A stretch of DNA of 64,000 bases from Planococcus salinarum (GCF_007004625.1 NZ_VIFV01000007.1:62001-126000); one strand, 5' to 3'. Shown: positions 1 to 8,473, numbered from the stretch's first letter. Program-made: numbers and translations. The notes: a model not told the origin generated them from the letters alone.

Positions 1-125
1 TTGATATTCTTCCATAAGATATTCATCCTTTCGTTTATGAAGCTGGATTTTTTCATCGGATTCTTTATCGTTTCGTGCGAACCCTCTGTATGGCTGCACA
101 AGCCGGTCAGCCTTTCTGGAATCAT
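1..125 (-). CDS. Partial reading frame at left edge
   Basis: An ATG at 125 overlaps the TGA of the upstream 126-residue gene in an ATGA arrangement typical of translational coupling. The frame stays open to the window edge, so only the first 41 codons are visible. A second minus-strand frame over the same bases is also open and rich in charged residues, so the true frame is not settled. No family is recognisable. It is probably the next gene of the small minus-strand operon that begins near 910. Confidence 0.3.
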   Translation of the reverse strand, partial: MIPERLTGLCSHTEGSHETIKNPMKKSSFINERMNILWKNI

Positions 126-502
126 TGCTCCAGCTTTTGCCACGAGAGGAACTTCTCGCGGTGGGCTTTCATATAACAGGGGGTAATACCATACAATTCG
201 TCCGGACAATGTTGGGACAGTTGCAGCAAGTGCCGGAAAACTTTTTCAGATATCTCGTATTTTTCCAGACAATTTGGCATGGCCTTTACTTTTTCGGTTG
301 CCTCTTCCATATCCACGTCATCAATCTGGACCCAGAGTGTTTCAACTTGCGTCTCCTTCTCCCTGCCCTTGAAACGGGTAATTTCACGTGCCAGTCTGGC
401 GAATAAAGTGATGGAGCTCAAACCATTTTCCTTTTGCACATCTTTGGATTTCAGGAAGAGATAAGTGATTGAATTCTGAGAAACCAACTTTTTATCTGCC
501 AT
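122..502 (-). CDS. Unrecognised 126-residue protein
   Basis: This soluble 126-residue protein has no signal peptide or membrane segment and I do not recognise its family. It contains two Cys residues (in PNCLEKYEI and SQHCPDELYG) and ends with charged helices. The start ATG at 502 has a good AGGAG ribosome binding site seven bases upstream, lying inside the end of the preceding small reading frame. That overlap, and the ATGA overlap with the next frame, indicate an operon reading leftwards. An Fnr-like palindrome near 1047 may control the operon. That this is a real gene is well supported by the start signals; its function is unknown. Confidence 0.6.
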   Translation of the reverse strand: MADKKLVSQNSITYLFLKSKDVQKENGLSSITLFARLAREITRFKGREKETQVETLWVQIDDVDMEEATEKVKAMPNCLEKYEISEKVFRHLLQLSQHCPDELYGITPCYMKAHREKFLSWQKLEQ

Positions 503-593
503 TTTTCAGTTCTCCTTTCCACTTCTGGTCAGATTTCTTTTTATAGAAGGAACCGATCAGACCAACGGACTGTTTATGGATCACCGGACCCAT
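492..593 (-). CDS. Small reading frame between two operon genes
   Basis: This frame ends at 492, eleven bases inside the next gene, and encloses that gene's ribosome binding site. From the ATG at 593 it gives 33 residues (MGPVIHKQSVGLIGSFYKKK...). The same frame is open back to about 700, reading ...VNGIRATFHSADFRLYESLN before the ATG, with protein-like composition but no standard start with a good ribosome binding site. It could therefore be a short gene, a gene with an unusual start, or the displaced 3' part of the 75-residue gene just upstream after a frameshift. No family recognised. Confidence 0.4.
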   Translation of the reverse strand: MGPVIHKQSVGLIGSFYKKKSDQKWKGELKNGR

Positions 594-682
594 TATTGTT
601 AAGGGAAATTTATCGTCCTCACCCTTATTCAATGATTCATACAGTCTAAAGTCTGCCGAATGGAATGTTGCTCTAATTCCAT

Positions 683-910
683 TTACTGATGGGTGAAATT
701 CTCAACCACTGTTCTGCCTTCAATTTCTTCTGATATCTTTACGATTTGCCCTTTTTCATACATGGAGTGGACGGTCCGTTTGGAAAGCGTTTTTTTGTGT
801 ACATTGTCCATAAAGCCGATGGAGAACCATTTTCCGTCGGCAGTTTGGACAAAGTCGAGAAGCTTAAAATCTACTTCTTTTAATAACATTTCAGTTACCT
901 CCAGTTTCAT
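683..910 (-). CDS. Unrecognised 75-residue protein
   Basis: A small soluble protein that opens the leftward operon of short genes. It has no signal peptide, no membrane segment and no motif I can name. The start ATG at 910 is preceded only by a weak GAAGAAG purine stretch. Directly after its stop, another frame continues with coding-like composition to 492, so the pair may once have been a single gene of about 140 residues. An 18-codon frame starting at ATG 953 overlaps its beginning and may be a leader peptide. Confidence 0.45.
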   Translation of the reverse strand: MKLEVTEMLLKEVDFKLLDFVQTADGKWFSIGFMDNVHKKTLSKRTVHSMYEKGQIVKISEEIEGRTVVENFTHQ

Positions 911-1382
911 TGTCGTTGTCTTCTTCTGGCTGCTGGCTTTTCGGTTCCATGGTTCAAGCGTCTACCCAGGCGGTTTCAGAGCTGAGGTTTTTACTGAACA
1001 CCGTATTTTTCTCACTTTCACCCTACCCTATTCAGGTGATTGGCGCTGTGACATTTATCACACTTACAGAAAAATATTTTTTCGATAAAACAGGACTATA
1101 AATCCACTGTTTTTTTAAAATAATATTTTTTTGTCTTTCTTTGTTACTAACAGACTACCCCAATACCCAATAAATGTAAAGAGCATTAGCAGAGTGTTTT
1201 TTCGTGGACTTCTATTCAGGTTTTTTTGTTCCCTGCGGCATATAATAAAATACAGCATTAATCCTGCATCTTTGTTAATCATTAAACATCCTTTATCCCT
1301 ACGTTTCTCCATTCTTTTTGCACAACTTGGGAATATAGTGAATGAATAAACTCACAAATTGCTATGAAAGGAAGTGACGGAA
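911..1382. other. Intergenic region between divergent genes
   Basis: This 470-base AT-rich region separates the leftward operon from the rightward multicopper oxidase gene. It holds the Fnr-like palindrome at 1047-1062. On its right, GATAAA at 1084-1089 lies where the -10 element of a class II Fnr promoter would be, and TATAAA follows at 1097-1102. Open frames on either strand between 1115 and 1350 have no ribosome binding site and no protein-like composition, so I do not annotate them. Confidence 0.5.
1047..1062. promoter_or_regulatory. Fnr/CRP-type binding site
   Basis: TGTGACATTTATCACA is an exact match to TGTGA-N6-TCACA, the consensus of CRP/Fnr-family regulators; in Bacillus, Fnr uses this kind of site for anaerobic activation. 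Counting 41.5 bases from its centre puts GATAAA (plus strand, 1084-1089) or TAGGGT (minus strand, 1020-1025) at the -10 position, so either flanking transcription unit could be the target. A second exact match lies upstream of the TsdA-like cytochrome. Confidence 0.55.
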
Positions 1383-2903
1383 ATGAAAAAAGTTATTTTA
1401 GGTTCATTTGCCCTCAGTTTTCTATTAGCCGGCTGCATCGGCACTGATAATACCAGACAGCCCCAGGACTCCCCGATGAATAATGGACACATGGGCGGCC
1501 AGGACGGCAGAAATCAGGAAGGCCTGAATGAGAGGGGCATGGGCGGTATGCCGGGTGCGAGGATGGCTGGGTTTGTTCCCTCCCTCGAATCTTCTGAAGG
1601 AATCCGGGAACTGTCGATTCCTCCTGTATTGGAAAAACAGCAAGGGCAGGACTTCGATTACGAAGTTACCGCCCAACAGGGCACCACTGAATTTTTCGAA
1701 GGCATTTCGACTGACACATACGGATATAATGGTGATTTGCTTGGCCCCACACTTATGCTGGAGGAAGGCGAAAGGGTCGATGTCAAAATCACAAATGATT
1801 TGGATGAGCCTACCACTTTCCATTGGCACGGCCTTGAAGTTCCCGGTGAAATAGACGGCGGTCCCCATGGAATCATCCAGCCGGGCGACAGCCAAATCAT
1901 CACTTTGGAAGCGGATCAGCCCGCCGCCACCCTTTGGTATCATCCCCATGTCCACGGCACGACAGCTGAACAGGTATTCAAAGGCCTGTCGGGAATGTTG
2001 CTCATCGGCGAGGCCTCCGGCTCTGATTCAGAGCTTCCGGATGAGTACGGCGTTGATGACATCCCGCTCATTTTCCAGGACCGCCTGTTTGATGAAGACA
2101 AGCAATTGAACTATCGCAGGCTGATGAACCTGGACGGCACTTTAGGTGACATTTCCATCGTCAACGGAACCATTAACCCGAAACTGACCATCACGGAACC
2201 CGTCATGCGTTTCCGGTTATTGAACGGAGCTAATGCGCGGAATTATACGTTCCGGTTAAGCAATGGCGCAAACTTCACACAAATCGCTTCTGACGGCGGC
2301 CTGCTGGATGAACCCGTTGAAACCGACACGCTGACTCTGGCCGCTTCGGAACGCGCTGAAATTCTCATCGACTTTTCGGCGATGACTAAAGAAGAATCCC
2401 TCGCCATCATCAACGAGGAAGGGACGATATTGCTCCCCTTTGATGTGGCTCTCGCTGATTCTCCTGCAGACTCTGCCGAATTGTGGACCTCTGAAGAGCC
2501 ATTTTTGACCCAACAGGAAAAAACCATGCCTGTCTCAAAGGAAATCGAGTTGTTCGGGATGGCGGATATGGTGACGATCAATGGGAGAAAATTCGATATG
2601 GATCGCATTGACATGCGCCAGGAACAAGGTGTCACAGAAGTGTGGGAAATCTATAACCGGTCCGATATGATGGGCGGCATGAGCCACCCCTTCCATATTC
2701 ACGGCACCCAGTTCAAGATCATTTCCCGCGATGGCAAGGAGCCGGAACCGAACGAACAAGGCTTGAAAGACAGCGTGCTGGTTGAACCCGGTGAACGGGT
2801 GAAGTTGCTCGTCACGTTCCCGGAAAAAGGCGTTTTCGTTTTCCACTGCCACATTTTGGAACATGAAGATAACGGCATGATGGGGCAAGTCGAAGTGTAC
2901 TGA
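1383..2903 (+). CDS. Multicopper oxidase, lipoprotein
   Basis: A laccase-like or CueO/CotA-like multicopper oxidase of 506 residues, expected to oxidise metal ions or phenolics while reducing oxygen to water at the outer face of the membrane. The N-terminus is a lipoprotein signal ending LLAGC, followed by a Gly/Met-rich stretch of about 45 residues that may bind copper. All four copper-binding blocks are visible: HWHG, WYHPHVHG, HPFHIHG and HCHILEHEDNGMM, which together supply the type 1, 2 and 3 centres. The start chosen is ATG 1383, because AAAGGAAGTG lies at proper spacing; an in-frame GTG at 1374 sits directly against the ribosome binding site. The gene is monocistronic and ends at a bidirectional terminator. 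Confidence 0.93.
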   Translation: MKKVILGSFALSFLLAGCIGTDNTRQPQDSPMNNGHMGGQDGRNQEGLNERGMGGMPGARMAGFVPSLESSEGIRELSIPPVLEKQQGQDFDYEVTAQQGTTEFFEGISTDTYGYNGDLLGPTLMLEEGERVDVKITNDLDEPTTFHWHGLEVPGEIDGGPHGIIQPGDSQIITLEADQPAATLWYHPHVHGTTAEQVFKGLSGMLLIGEASGSDSELPDEYGVDDIPLIFQDRLFDEDKQLNYRRLMNLDGTLGDISIVNGTINPKLTITEPVMRFRLLNGANARNYTFRLSNGANFTQIASDGGLLDEPVETDTLTLAASERAEILIDFSAMTKEESLAIINEEGTILLPFDVALADSPADSAELWTSEEPFLTQQEKTMPVSKEIELFGMADMVTINGRKFDMDRIDMRQEQGVTEVWEIYNRSDMMGGMSHPFHIHGTQFKIISRDGKEPEPNEQGLKDSVLVEPGERVKLLVTFPEKGVFVFHCHILEHEDNGMMGQVEVY

Positions 2904-2950
2904 CACTTCAACGACCAGACCAGAAAGTGAAATGGCCTCCTCCAATAAAA

Positions 2951-3012
2951 CAAAAAAAAACACCCCCATCGTCGCACGCAGGAACAGCGACTGACTGGAG
3001 GTGTTTTTTTCT
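2951..3012. terminator. Bidirectional intrinsic terminator
   Basis: An A-run and AACACC... arm pairs with ...GGTGTTTTTTT across a GC-containing loop. It serves the oxidase gene on the plus strand and, with the A-run read as T on the minus strand, the manganese operon that ends at 3104. Confidence 0.7.
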
Positions 3013-3103
3013 GTCTGGATTCAACATAGCGCACTTACAAAATGATCGTTTACTGTTTTCCTCATTACCGGAAGCACAAAAAGTTACTCCCATAATCCCT
3101 GAA

Positions 3104-3523
3104 TTACCGGGTTGTTTCGGTGCGAAAGGCTAAATAGGAATTTTTCACATCAGGGTTGGCCTCCAAAAATTGAACCAGACTGCTTATGCAAAATGCTGTT
3201 TCCTTCCCGATATGATGTTCAATTCCTTCAATCTCCTGCTGCATATTCCGGCCCGGGATTTCCAGGGTGCAATACAACCGCTCCAGCGTCTGGTGTTTAT
3301 CCGCAATGTCTTTGGCTATGCCGCTCCCTTTGGGTGTAAGTTTGAAACCGCGATACCTTTCGTAGGAAACGAGTTTTTCTTCATCCAGCCTTCTCATCAT
3401 TTTGGAAACGGAAGAAGGAAGGACCCCCAGTAAAGAGGCCACATCGGCAGCCTTTGCGTACCCCTTTTTCTCATTTAATGTGTATATCTTTACCAAATAA
3501 TCTTCCATATTAATAGTTGGCAT
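3104..3523 (-). CDS. mntR: Manganese-responsive repressor MntR
   Basis: A DtxR-family regulator of 139 residues that represses manganese uptake genes when manganese binds. The winged helix-turn-helix covers roughly residues 5-65 and the dimerisation/metal domain follows. By alignment from memory with B. subtilis MntR, the metal ligands D8 (MEDY), the His in DKHQTL, and the E, E and H of EGIEHH are present. Position 11, a Glu ligand in B. subtilis, is Val here. The start ATG 3523 follows AAAGGGGCGG at good spacing; an upstream in-frame ATG at 3559 lacks this. It is the last gene of the manganese transporter operon, so it probably limits its own expression. Confidence 0.9.
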   Translation of the reverse strand: MPTINMEDYLVKIYTLNEKKGYAKAADVASLLGVLPSSVSKMMRRLDEEKLVSYERYRGFKLTPKGSGIAKDIADKHQTLERLYCTLEIPGRNMQQEIEGIEHHIGKETAFCISSLVQFLEANPDVKNSYLAFRTETTR

Positions 3524-3628
3524 CGAATCCGCCCCTTTTGGCGTATCATTTTGCTTCAATGGTTGTCTATCGCATCATGATGCGCGCATTCCATAAAACC
3601 TTTTCATACGGATTCCACTTTCATGGCC

Positions 3629-4567
3629 TCAGTCCGTTAACCCCTCAAAAATCATATCGATGTTCCATTCCATCATTTTCAGGTACGTATCCCCGTCTTC
3701 TCCCGGCTTGCCAATGGAATCCGTAAACACCTTCCCTTTGATGTCTCTGCCCGTTTCCCTTGAAACCATCTCCATACTGCGGGGATCGATGCTGGTTTCC
3801 AAAAATAGCCCTTGAATCTCCCGATCTTCAATAAGATCCAGAATACGGGTGATCTGTTGCGGAGTTCCCTGGTTTTCCTGATTAATTTCCCAAATATATT
3901 CCGCGGTGAAGTCATAAGCTTCGCTGAAGTATTTGAATGCACCTTCACTCGTTACAAAAATGCGCTGCTCTTCCGGAATCTGACTGTAGCGTTCAACGGC
4001 TTTCTCATGAAGCGCCTCCAATTCCCCTATATAGTCCTGCGCATTTTTTTCGTACTCTTCTGCATGCTCCGGATCAATCCCGATGAGGGCGTCTTTTGCA
4101 TTTTCCGCATATTTAATACCGTTTTGGATATCGAGCCAAGCATGGGGATCTTCTTCCCCTTCTTTGCCTTCTGTGGTTAAAAACATCGGTTCGATGCCCT
4201 GGCTCAAACGGAAGACAGGAGCGTCATCCCCGGCTTTTCCGGCGGTCCCCATCAAATTTTCAAACCAGGAATTGCCTTCTTCGAGATTGAGGCCATTGTA
4301 GAATACGGCATCTGCATCCGTAGTTTTTTGCACATCCAACGGCAGCGGTTCATATTCATGCGGATTGGAGCCGATCGGAGCCAAACTGTGAATTTCCACT
4401 CTGTCTCCTCCAATATTTTGGACAATGTCATAAATGATGGAATACGTCGCCACCACCTGCAGTTTGTTTTCCGCTGCATCCGTTTCTCCCTCTTTTGAGT
4501 TTGCACATCCTGCCAGGACAAACAGTAAAACCAAACTTGTGAATAATATAATTCTCTTCTTTACCAT
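3629..4567 (-). CDS. mntA: Manganese ABC transporter, binding lipoprotein
   Basis: The solute-binding component (cluster A-I, ZnuA/TroA/MntA type) of 312 residues that captures Mn2+ outside the cell and delivers it to the permease. The N-terminus is a lipoprotein signal with LAGC. Metal-site segments typical of the family are visible: NPHEYEP near residue 70, DPHAWLD near 140, the EGAFKYF region with a conserved Glu near 205, and FTDSIG near 280 with the Asp ligand. It lies 16 bases after the permease gene in one operon, and the adjacent mntR and operator argue for manganese rather than zinc. Confidence 0.92.
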   Translation of the reverse strand: MVKKRIILFTSLVLLFVLAGCANSKEGETDAAENKLQVVATYSIIYDIVQNIGGDRVEIHSLAPIGSNPHEYEPLPLDVQKTTDADAVFYNGLNLEEGNSWFENLMGTAGKAGDDAPVFRLSQGIEPMFLTTEGKEGEEDPHAWLDIQNGIKYAENAKDALIGIDPEHAEEYEKNAQDYIGELEALHEKAVERYSQIPEEQRIFVTSEGAFKYFSEAYDFTAEYIWEINQENQGTPQQITRILDLIEDREIQGLFLETSIDPRSMEMVSRETGRDIKGKVFTDSIGKPGEDGDTYLKMMEWNIDMIFEGLTD

Positions 4568-4583
4568 AGATATTCTCCTCTTT

Positions 4584-5453
4584 TTAAATATTTTTACCCA
4601 TCAATTCGTTACGGTTCTTTCGGGCATTTATTTTCTTCCACAAAATTCCCTGTTTCGGTGACAAAAGAAAAGCTGCAAAAAATATTGCCGTCGCCGCAAG
4701 GACGATCGTAGCGCCGGATGCCAAATTATAAGTGAAACTGAAATATAATCCGATCACCGCAGCACTGGCACCGATGGCAGCTGACAGAAATATCATTACC
4801 GACAGACGGTCTGTCAGCAAATACGCTGTGGCTGCCGGAGTGATCAGCATGGCGACTACGAGCACAATGCCGACTGTCTGCAGGGAAGCCACGGTCACCA
4901 TCGTAAGAAGCGTCATTAAGAAATAATGAATGAGCCGGACCGGAAGCCCGTAGACTTCGGCCATGGTTGGATCAAAAGAGGTAACGAGCAGTTCCTTGTA
5001 AAAAACGTATACAGAAACCAATACGATTAACCCTATGGCCAACGTAATCCATACATCCGAAGGACGGACAGCCAATACATTCCCGAACAAGATGTGGTAC
5101 AGATCCGTGCTGCTCTCGAGCACCGTGATGAGAATCACGCCCAAAGCAAAAGCTGCGGTAAACATTATGCCGATCGATGTATCCTGTTTGATGCGGCTGT
5201 GCTGGCTTACAAAGCCGATACCGATTGCTGTCAGCACTCCTGTGAATACAGCGCCGAAGAAAAAATTGATTCCCACAGCATAAGAAATCGCCACACCCGG
5301 TAAAACGGCATGGGAGATTGCATCCCCCATGAGAGCCATTCCTCTCAAAATGATAAAACAGCCGATCACACCGCAAACAATACCCACCATGATGGAAGTC
5401 AACAATGCTTTTTGGAGAAAGTCATATTCGATCAGTCCTTCTATAAAAGCCAT
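4584..5453 (-). CDS. mntC: Manganese ABC transporter, permease
   Basis: An ABC-3 family membrane subunit of 289 residues with about eight or nine hydrophobic segments, forming the channel for the metal delivered by the binding lipoprotein. The segment GMALMGDAISHAVLPGVA near residue 40 and the region around FDPTMAEVYGLPV, which contacts the ATPase, are typical of this family. The gene begins one base after the ATPase gene ends, which implies translational coupling. Symbols for the two subunits differ between species, so mntC is by context. Confidence 0.9.
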   Translation of the reverse strand: MAFIEGLIEYDFLQKALLTSIMVGIVCGVIGCFIILRGMALMGDAISHAVLPGVAISYAVGINFFFGAVFTGVLTAIGIGFVSQHSRIKQDTSIGIMFTAAFALGVILITVLESSTDLYHILFGNVLAVRPSDVWITLAIGLIVLVSVYVFYKELLVTSFDPTMAEVYGLPVRLIHYFLMTLLTMVTVASLQTVGIVLVVAMLITPAATAYLLTDRLSVMIFLSAAIGASAAVIGLYFSFTYNLASGATIVLAATAIFFAAFLLSPKQGILWKKINARKNRNELMGKNI

Positions 5454-5454
5454 G

Positions 5455-6195
5455 TCAGTTCACCCCCGCTTCATGCAAAAAGGATAATTCCTTTTCATAA
5501 GCTTTGAGCATAATCTCCGGACGCATTACTTCCTTGGGCTTGCCGGTATGAATGACCTGGTTGTTCAGCAAAAGCAGCTCATCGAAGTATTCGGTCGCTT
5601 TGCTTAGATCGTGGTGGACAACCACCACCGTTTTTCCTTCATCACGCAGATCTTTCAACAGTTTGACAATCGTTTCTTCGCTGACCATGTCGATACCGAC
5701 AAAAGGTTCATCCAAAATGAAAAGATCGGCATTTTGGGCAAGCGCCCTGGCAAGGAATACACGCTGCTGCTGTCCACCTGACAGTTCACCTATTTGCCGA
5801 TTATGAAAGTGCTCCATCCCCACCTTTTCCAGACAATCGTAGGCAAATTCCCTGTCCTTTTTCTTTGGACGTTTGAAAACTCCGAGCTTGGGATACGTCC
5901 CCATTAAGACCGTGTCCAGAACATGGATGGGAAAATCCCAGTCAAACTCGCTCCGTTGTGGGACATATGCGATTTTTTCGCGATTTTCTTCCAACGATTT
6001 CCCGAAAATTTCTATCTTCCCCTGATCAATCGCAACCAGTTTCAATAACGCTTTCAACAGGGTCGATTTTCCAGCGCCATTTGGCCCGATGATTCCCAGG
6101 ACATTCCCGGCTTCAACAGAGAAATTGACCCCCTGAAGCGCCGATTTCCCATTGTAGGATACATGGACATTTTTTAATTCCAGTACAGCAACCAT
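5455..6195 (-). CDS. mntB: Manganese ABC transporter, ATPase
   Basis: A 246-residue ABC ATPase that drives import by the neighbouring permease. Walker A is GPNGAGKST near residue 40, the Q-loop is VPQRSEFDWDFP, the signature is LSGGQQQR and Walker B is LFILDEP followed by the D-loop and the switch His in VVVHHD. It is the first gene of the operon. AGGAGGGAAG precedes the ATG, and a MntR-type palindrome lies about 40 bases upstream, so the whole operon is probably repressed at high manganese. Confidence 0.93.
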   Translation of the reverse strand: MVAVLELKNVHVSYNGKSALQGVNFSVEAGNVLGIIGPNGAGKSTLLKALLKLVAIDQGKIEIFGKSLEENREKIAYVPQRSEFDWDFPIHVLDTVLMGTYPKLGVFKRPKKKDREFAYDCLEKVGMEHFHNRQIGELSGGQQQRVFLARALAQNADLFILDEPFVGIDMVSEETIVKLLKDLRDEGKTVVVVHHDLSKATEYFDELLLLNNQVIHTGKPKEVMRPEIMLKAYEKELSFLHEAGVN

Positions 6196-6236
6196 TTACT
6201 TCCCTCCTGACATCATTTTTCCTATTCAAAATTGTT

Positions 6237-6250
6237 TTTCCTAAAGGAAA
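6237..6250. promoter_or_regulatory. MntR-type operator
   Basis: TTTCCTAAAGGAAA has perfect 6-base arms around a central AA and resembles known MntR boxes (TTTGCCTTAAGGAAAC type). It sits upstream of the first gene of the manganese operon, whose last gene encodes MntR, which is where a repressor site would be expected. Confidence 0.65.
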
Positions 6251-6299
6251 CTTTTTTCTTAGTCTATCCTTTTCTCCGCGAAATGTAAATGGAAAAGCA

Positions 6300-6346
6300 A
6301 AAAGAAGACCTTCAGCCGATTGTTCGGCCTGAGGTCTTCCTTTTTA
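6300..6346 (-). terminator. Intrinsic terminator of the STAS gene
   Basis: On the minus strand a long stem (GAAGACCTCAGGCCGA paired with TCGGCTGAAGGTCTTC) is followed by TTTTT. It ends transcription of the RsbR-like gene before the manganese operon promoter. Confidence 0.75.
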
Positions 6347-6420
6347 TGTCAGCATTTAGTTGGGGCACAGATGACCGAAATTGATCCGGTGCCAGTTTTC
6401 TATCAATCTTTCAATTCCGT

Positions 6421-7236
6421 TTAACTTTCCATGACTTCCAAAAATTCTTTCACAGTCCCATAAGTTTGGATGTCGCTCATATTGATGCCCAAACTGACAG
6501 CGGTTTGAGCGATTACCGGACGGATCCCTGTCACCACCGGCTGGATCCCAAGAAGCTGCAGGATGTCCCGTATTTGAAAAATCTGCTGCGCGACATTCGT
6601 ATCGAAGTGGTGGATTCCGGAAAAGTCGATTACGAGTCGTTCAATGTCCATATCGACTATTTTGGGAATGACTTCCTTCGACAGATAAACAGCTCTTGAA
6701 TCGGTAAACTCACCGATGAGCGGCATAATGCCTATTCCACTTTTAATGGGAACAATGGGGGCGGCCAATTCCATGATCTCCTGTTCATTTGCAGCAAGTA
6801 TTTTTTGGTTCTCCAGATTAAAATTCTTTGTTGTCTTCCGGATGGCGTCATCAAAAATATATATGACATGGTGATAAAGCCGGGAAACTTCACTGGCATC
6901 GCTGCTTTCGAGCAAGCCCCTGTTCTGAATTTCCTGCAGCAGCGACAGCCGGAATGTGCTGATGATTTCTACCGTTTTTTTCAGCAGGGTGCCGTCATAG
7001 TAAAAGAACCGATCAATATCATAATCCAGTTCCATCTCCTGTGTCTCCTGGCGGGTACTCAGCAATCCTATCGAAACCTTATCCAAAAGGAGCCCGATAA
7101 GCTCGTAATGTTTTGCCAGCTGTTCTTCGGTCAGCTCAAGTTGCAATTGATTCGTTGCCTGCCGCAACAGATTTTCGGTCAGGGATTTATTTTCCTCTTT
7201 GATGAATTCAGCTATTTTGTAAAGTATAGTGTCCAT
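6421..7236 (-). CDS. RsbR-type STAS-domain stressosome protein
   Basis: A 271-residue protein with a helical N-terminal sensor-like half (residues 1-155) and a C-terminal STAS domain (about 160-265). The STAS part closely follows the RsbR pattern, including PLIGEFTDSRA, LVIDFSGIHHFDT and GIRPVIAQTAVSLGI. The Thr in the FDTN segment matches a phosphorylated Thr of RsbRA. Such proteins form the stressosome that passes environmental signals to the sigma-B cascade. A possible sigma-B promoter lies upstream. No other rsb gene is visible here, so it is a stand-alone paralogue. Confidence 0.85.
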   Translation of the reverse strand: MDTILYKIAEFIKEENKSLTENLLRQATNQLQLELTEEQLAKHYELIGLLLDKVSIGLLSTRQETQEMELDYDIDRFFYYDGTLLKKTVEIISTFRLSLLQEIQNRGLLESSDASEVSRLYHHVIYIFDDAIRKTTKNFNLENQKILAANEQEIMELAAPIVPIKSGIGIMPLIGEFTDSRAVYLSKEVIPKIVDMDIERLVIDFSGIHHFDTNVAQQIFQIRDILQLLGIQPVVTGIRPVIAQTAVSLGINMSDIQTYGTVKEFLEVMES

Positions 7237-7304
7237 TCCTCTCTCCTTACACTCAGCCTATCAGCCGTTGTATAAAAGTTATATAAAGTGATTATTTTTT
7301 TATT

Positions 7305-7330
7305 ATTCCCCGCGAGGGACCGTGCGAAAC
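7305..7330 (-). promoter_or_regulatory. Possible sigma-B promoter
   Basis: GTTTCG, 14 bases and GGGAAT on the minus strand resemble the sigma-B consensus GTTTAA-N12-15-GGGWAW, about 70 bases upstream of the RsbR-like gene. The -35 match is imperfect. The link is inferred from the match and from the gene's likely role. Confidence 0.3.
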
Positions 7331-7494
7331 CATCGGCGGAAACAGTTCCCGGAACACAGGGAACGAACCTTCTTCCACTTCCGGAATTCCGTCACAAAAA
7401 AAAGCACTCCGCCAAGTGAAGCGAAAGTGCACATCCATATCCAAAGGAAAACCTCAAACCCTATCTCTTTTGCGTGATTTCAGTGCTTCCCCCA

Positions 7495-8055
7495 TCAGGA
7501 AACGCTTGTTTCGTTAATCCCGTCATCTTCCATCAGATAGCTGTGGCGCGCACGCAATTGCGCTTGCAGCTGTTCCGAGAGCCGGGGTGCGTCATAGGCA
7601 CAAACTGCAATCAGTTTATTTGCCGAAATGAATTGATTTGCCGTTTTATCATATGTGAGAATCTCTTTTTCAAGGTCCTCCCGGCTTCCCCATTCAATAT
7701 GGCCCCATGTACGGAAAAACTGGCCTTCGCCTGCAGCCGTATTGAGGGCATCTTTAAAGTATTGAACAATTGAGACCGGAAGAAAATTCCCTTCTCTCCA
7801 ATAGAATTCGAAGTTATTGGCAAAGCGCACCGACTTCAATTCCTCTGCTGTCACCAGAGATTCCAGGCGACGATAAATCAACGGGGTAAGCCGCGGGTTT
7901 TCAATTATCAATATATAATCGCCATTTCGGATCCCATCCAGGATAAAGACCAACACATTGTTGATATAAGACTCTTTTTCTTCACTCAGATAAAAGATGT
8001 GTGCTCCATCTGTTTGACGCATCGCAGATGTAAGAGCTGGAATTCTTTTTTCCAC
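7495..8055 (-). CDS. MEDS-domain sensory protein
   Basis: A 186-residue cytoplasmic protein whose first 165 residues match the MEDS (DcmR-like sensory) domain pattern: HIFYLSEEKESYINNVLVF near the N-terminus, GIRNGDYILIIEN, and a later GHIEWG segment. The fold is P-loop-like but without a nucleotide-binding loop, and it is usually found beside signalling domains. Here it stands alone, directly upstream of the RsbR-type STAS gene on the same strand and separated by 258 bases, which suggests a shared role in stress sensing. AGGAGGAAATGG places the start at 8055. Ligand unknown. Confidence 0.75.
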   Translation of the reverse strand: MEKRIPALTSAMRQTDGAHIFYLSEEKESYINNVLVFILDGIRNGDYILIIENPRLTPLIYRRLESLVTAEELKSVRFANNFEFYWREGNFLPVSIVQYFKDALNTAAGEGQFFRTWGHIEWGSREDLEKEILTYDKTANQFISANKLIAVCAYDAPRLSEQLQAQLRARHSYLMEDDGINETSVS

Positions 8056-8174
8056 CCATTTCCTCCTGTCTATGCATTTGTTTCATTTCCTCAAGTGCAA
8101 CTCAGTTTTTCATTCAAATAAAAGACGATAAGGAAATCAATCATTATAATATATATCATTATTCAGGAGTAGTC

Positions 8175-8340
8175 TACCCTTATCTCTCATTCTCGGATTC
8201 CCCCGTGGCAGGCTGCGGGCAGCAGACGGGGGCCTTATGTAGGCAAAGAAGAGATTGAAGATGAAGATGAGTTGAAAAGGGACATAACGGAATTCACAAA
8301 AGACGAAGCGAAGGTGCATGAACTGCCGGGTATGGGTTGA
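8175..8340 (+). pseudogene. Decayed 3' gene fragment
   Basis: A plus-strand frame reading ...PYVGKEEIEDEDELKRD, ITEFTKDEAKVHELPGMG and stop has clear protein-like composition and ends just before a strong terminator, but it has no usable start codon or ribosome binding site. I take it as the 3' remnant of a lost gene. The family is not recognised. Confidence 0.4.
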
Positions 8341-8342
8341 GG

Positions 8343-8393
8343 CAACCAAAAAACGCAGAGAGTGCCGCCGCCTCCTCTGCGTTTTTTAGTTGC
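8343..8393. terminator. Intrinsic terminator
   Basis: AAAAAACGCAGAG pairs with CTCTGCGTTTTTT around a GC-rich loop. It is symmetric enough to work on both strands and follows the decayed fragment. Confidence 0.7.
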
Positions 8394-8473
8394 CGGGAAC
8401 CCTTGCTTCTGCTCCAACGTCCTGCCAGCTCTTGAAAACCACTTTTCTTCTGATCAATTTCTTGTGTTTTTTC

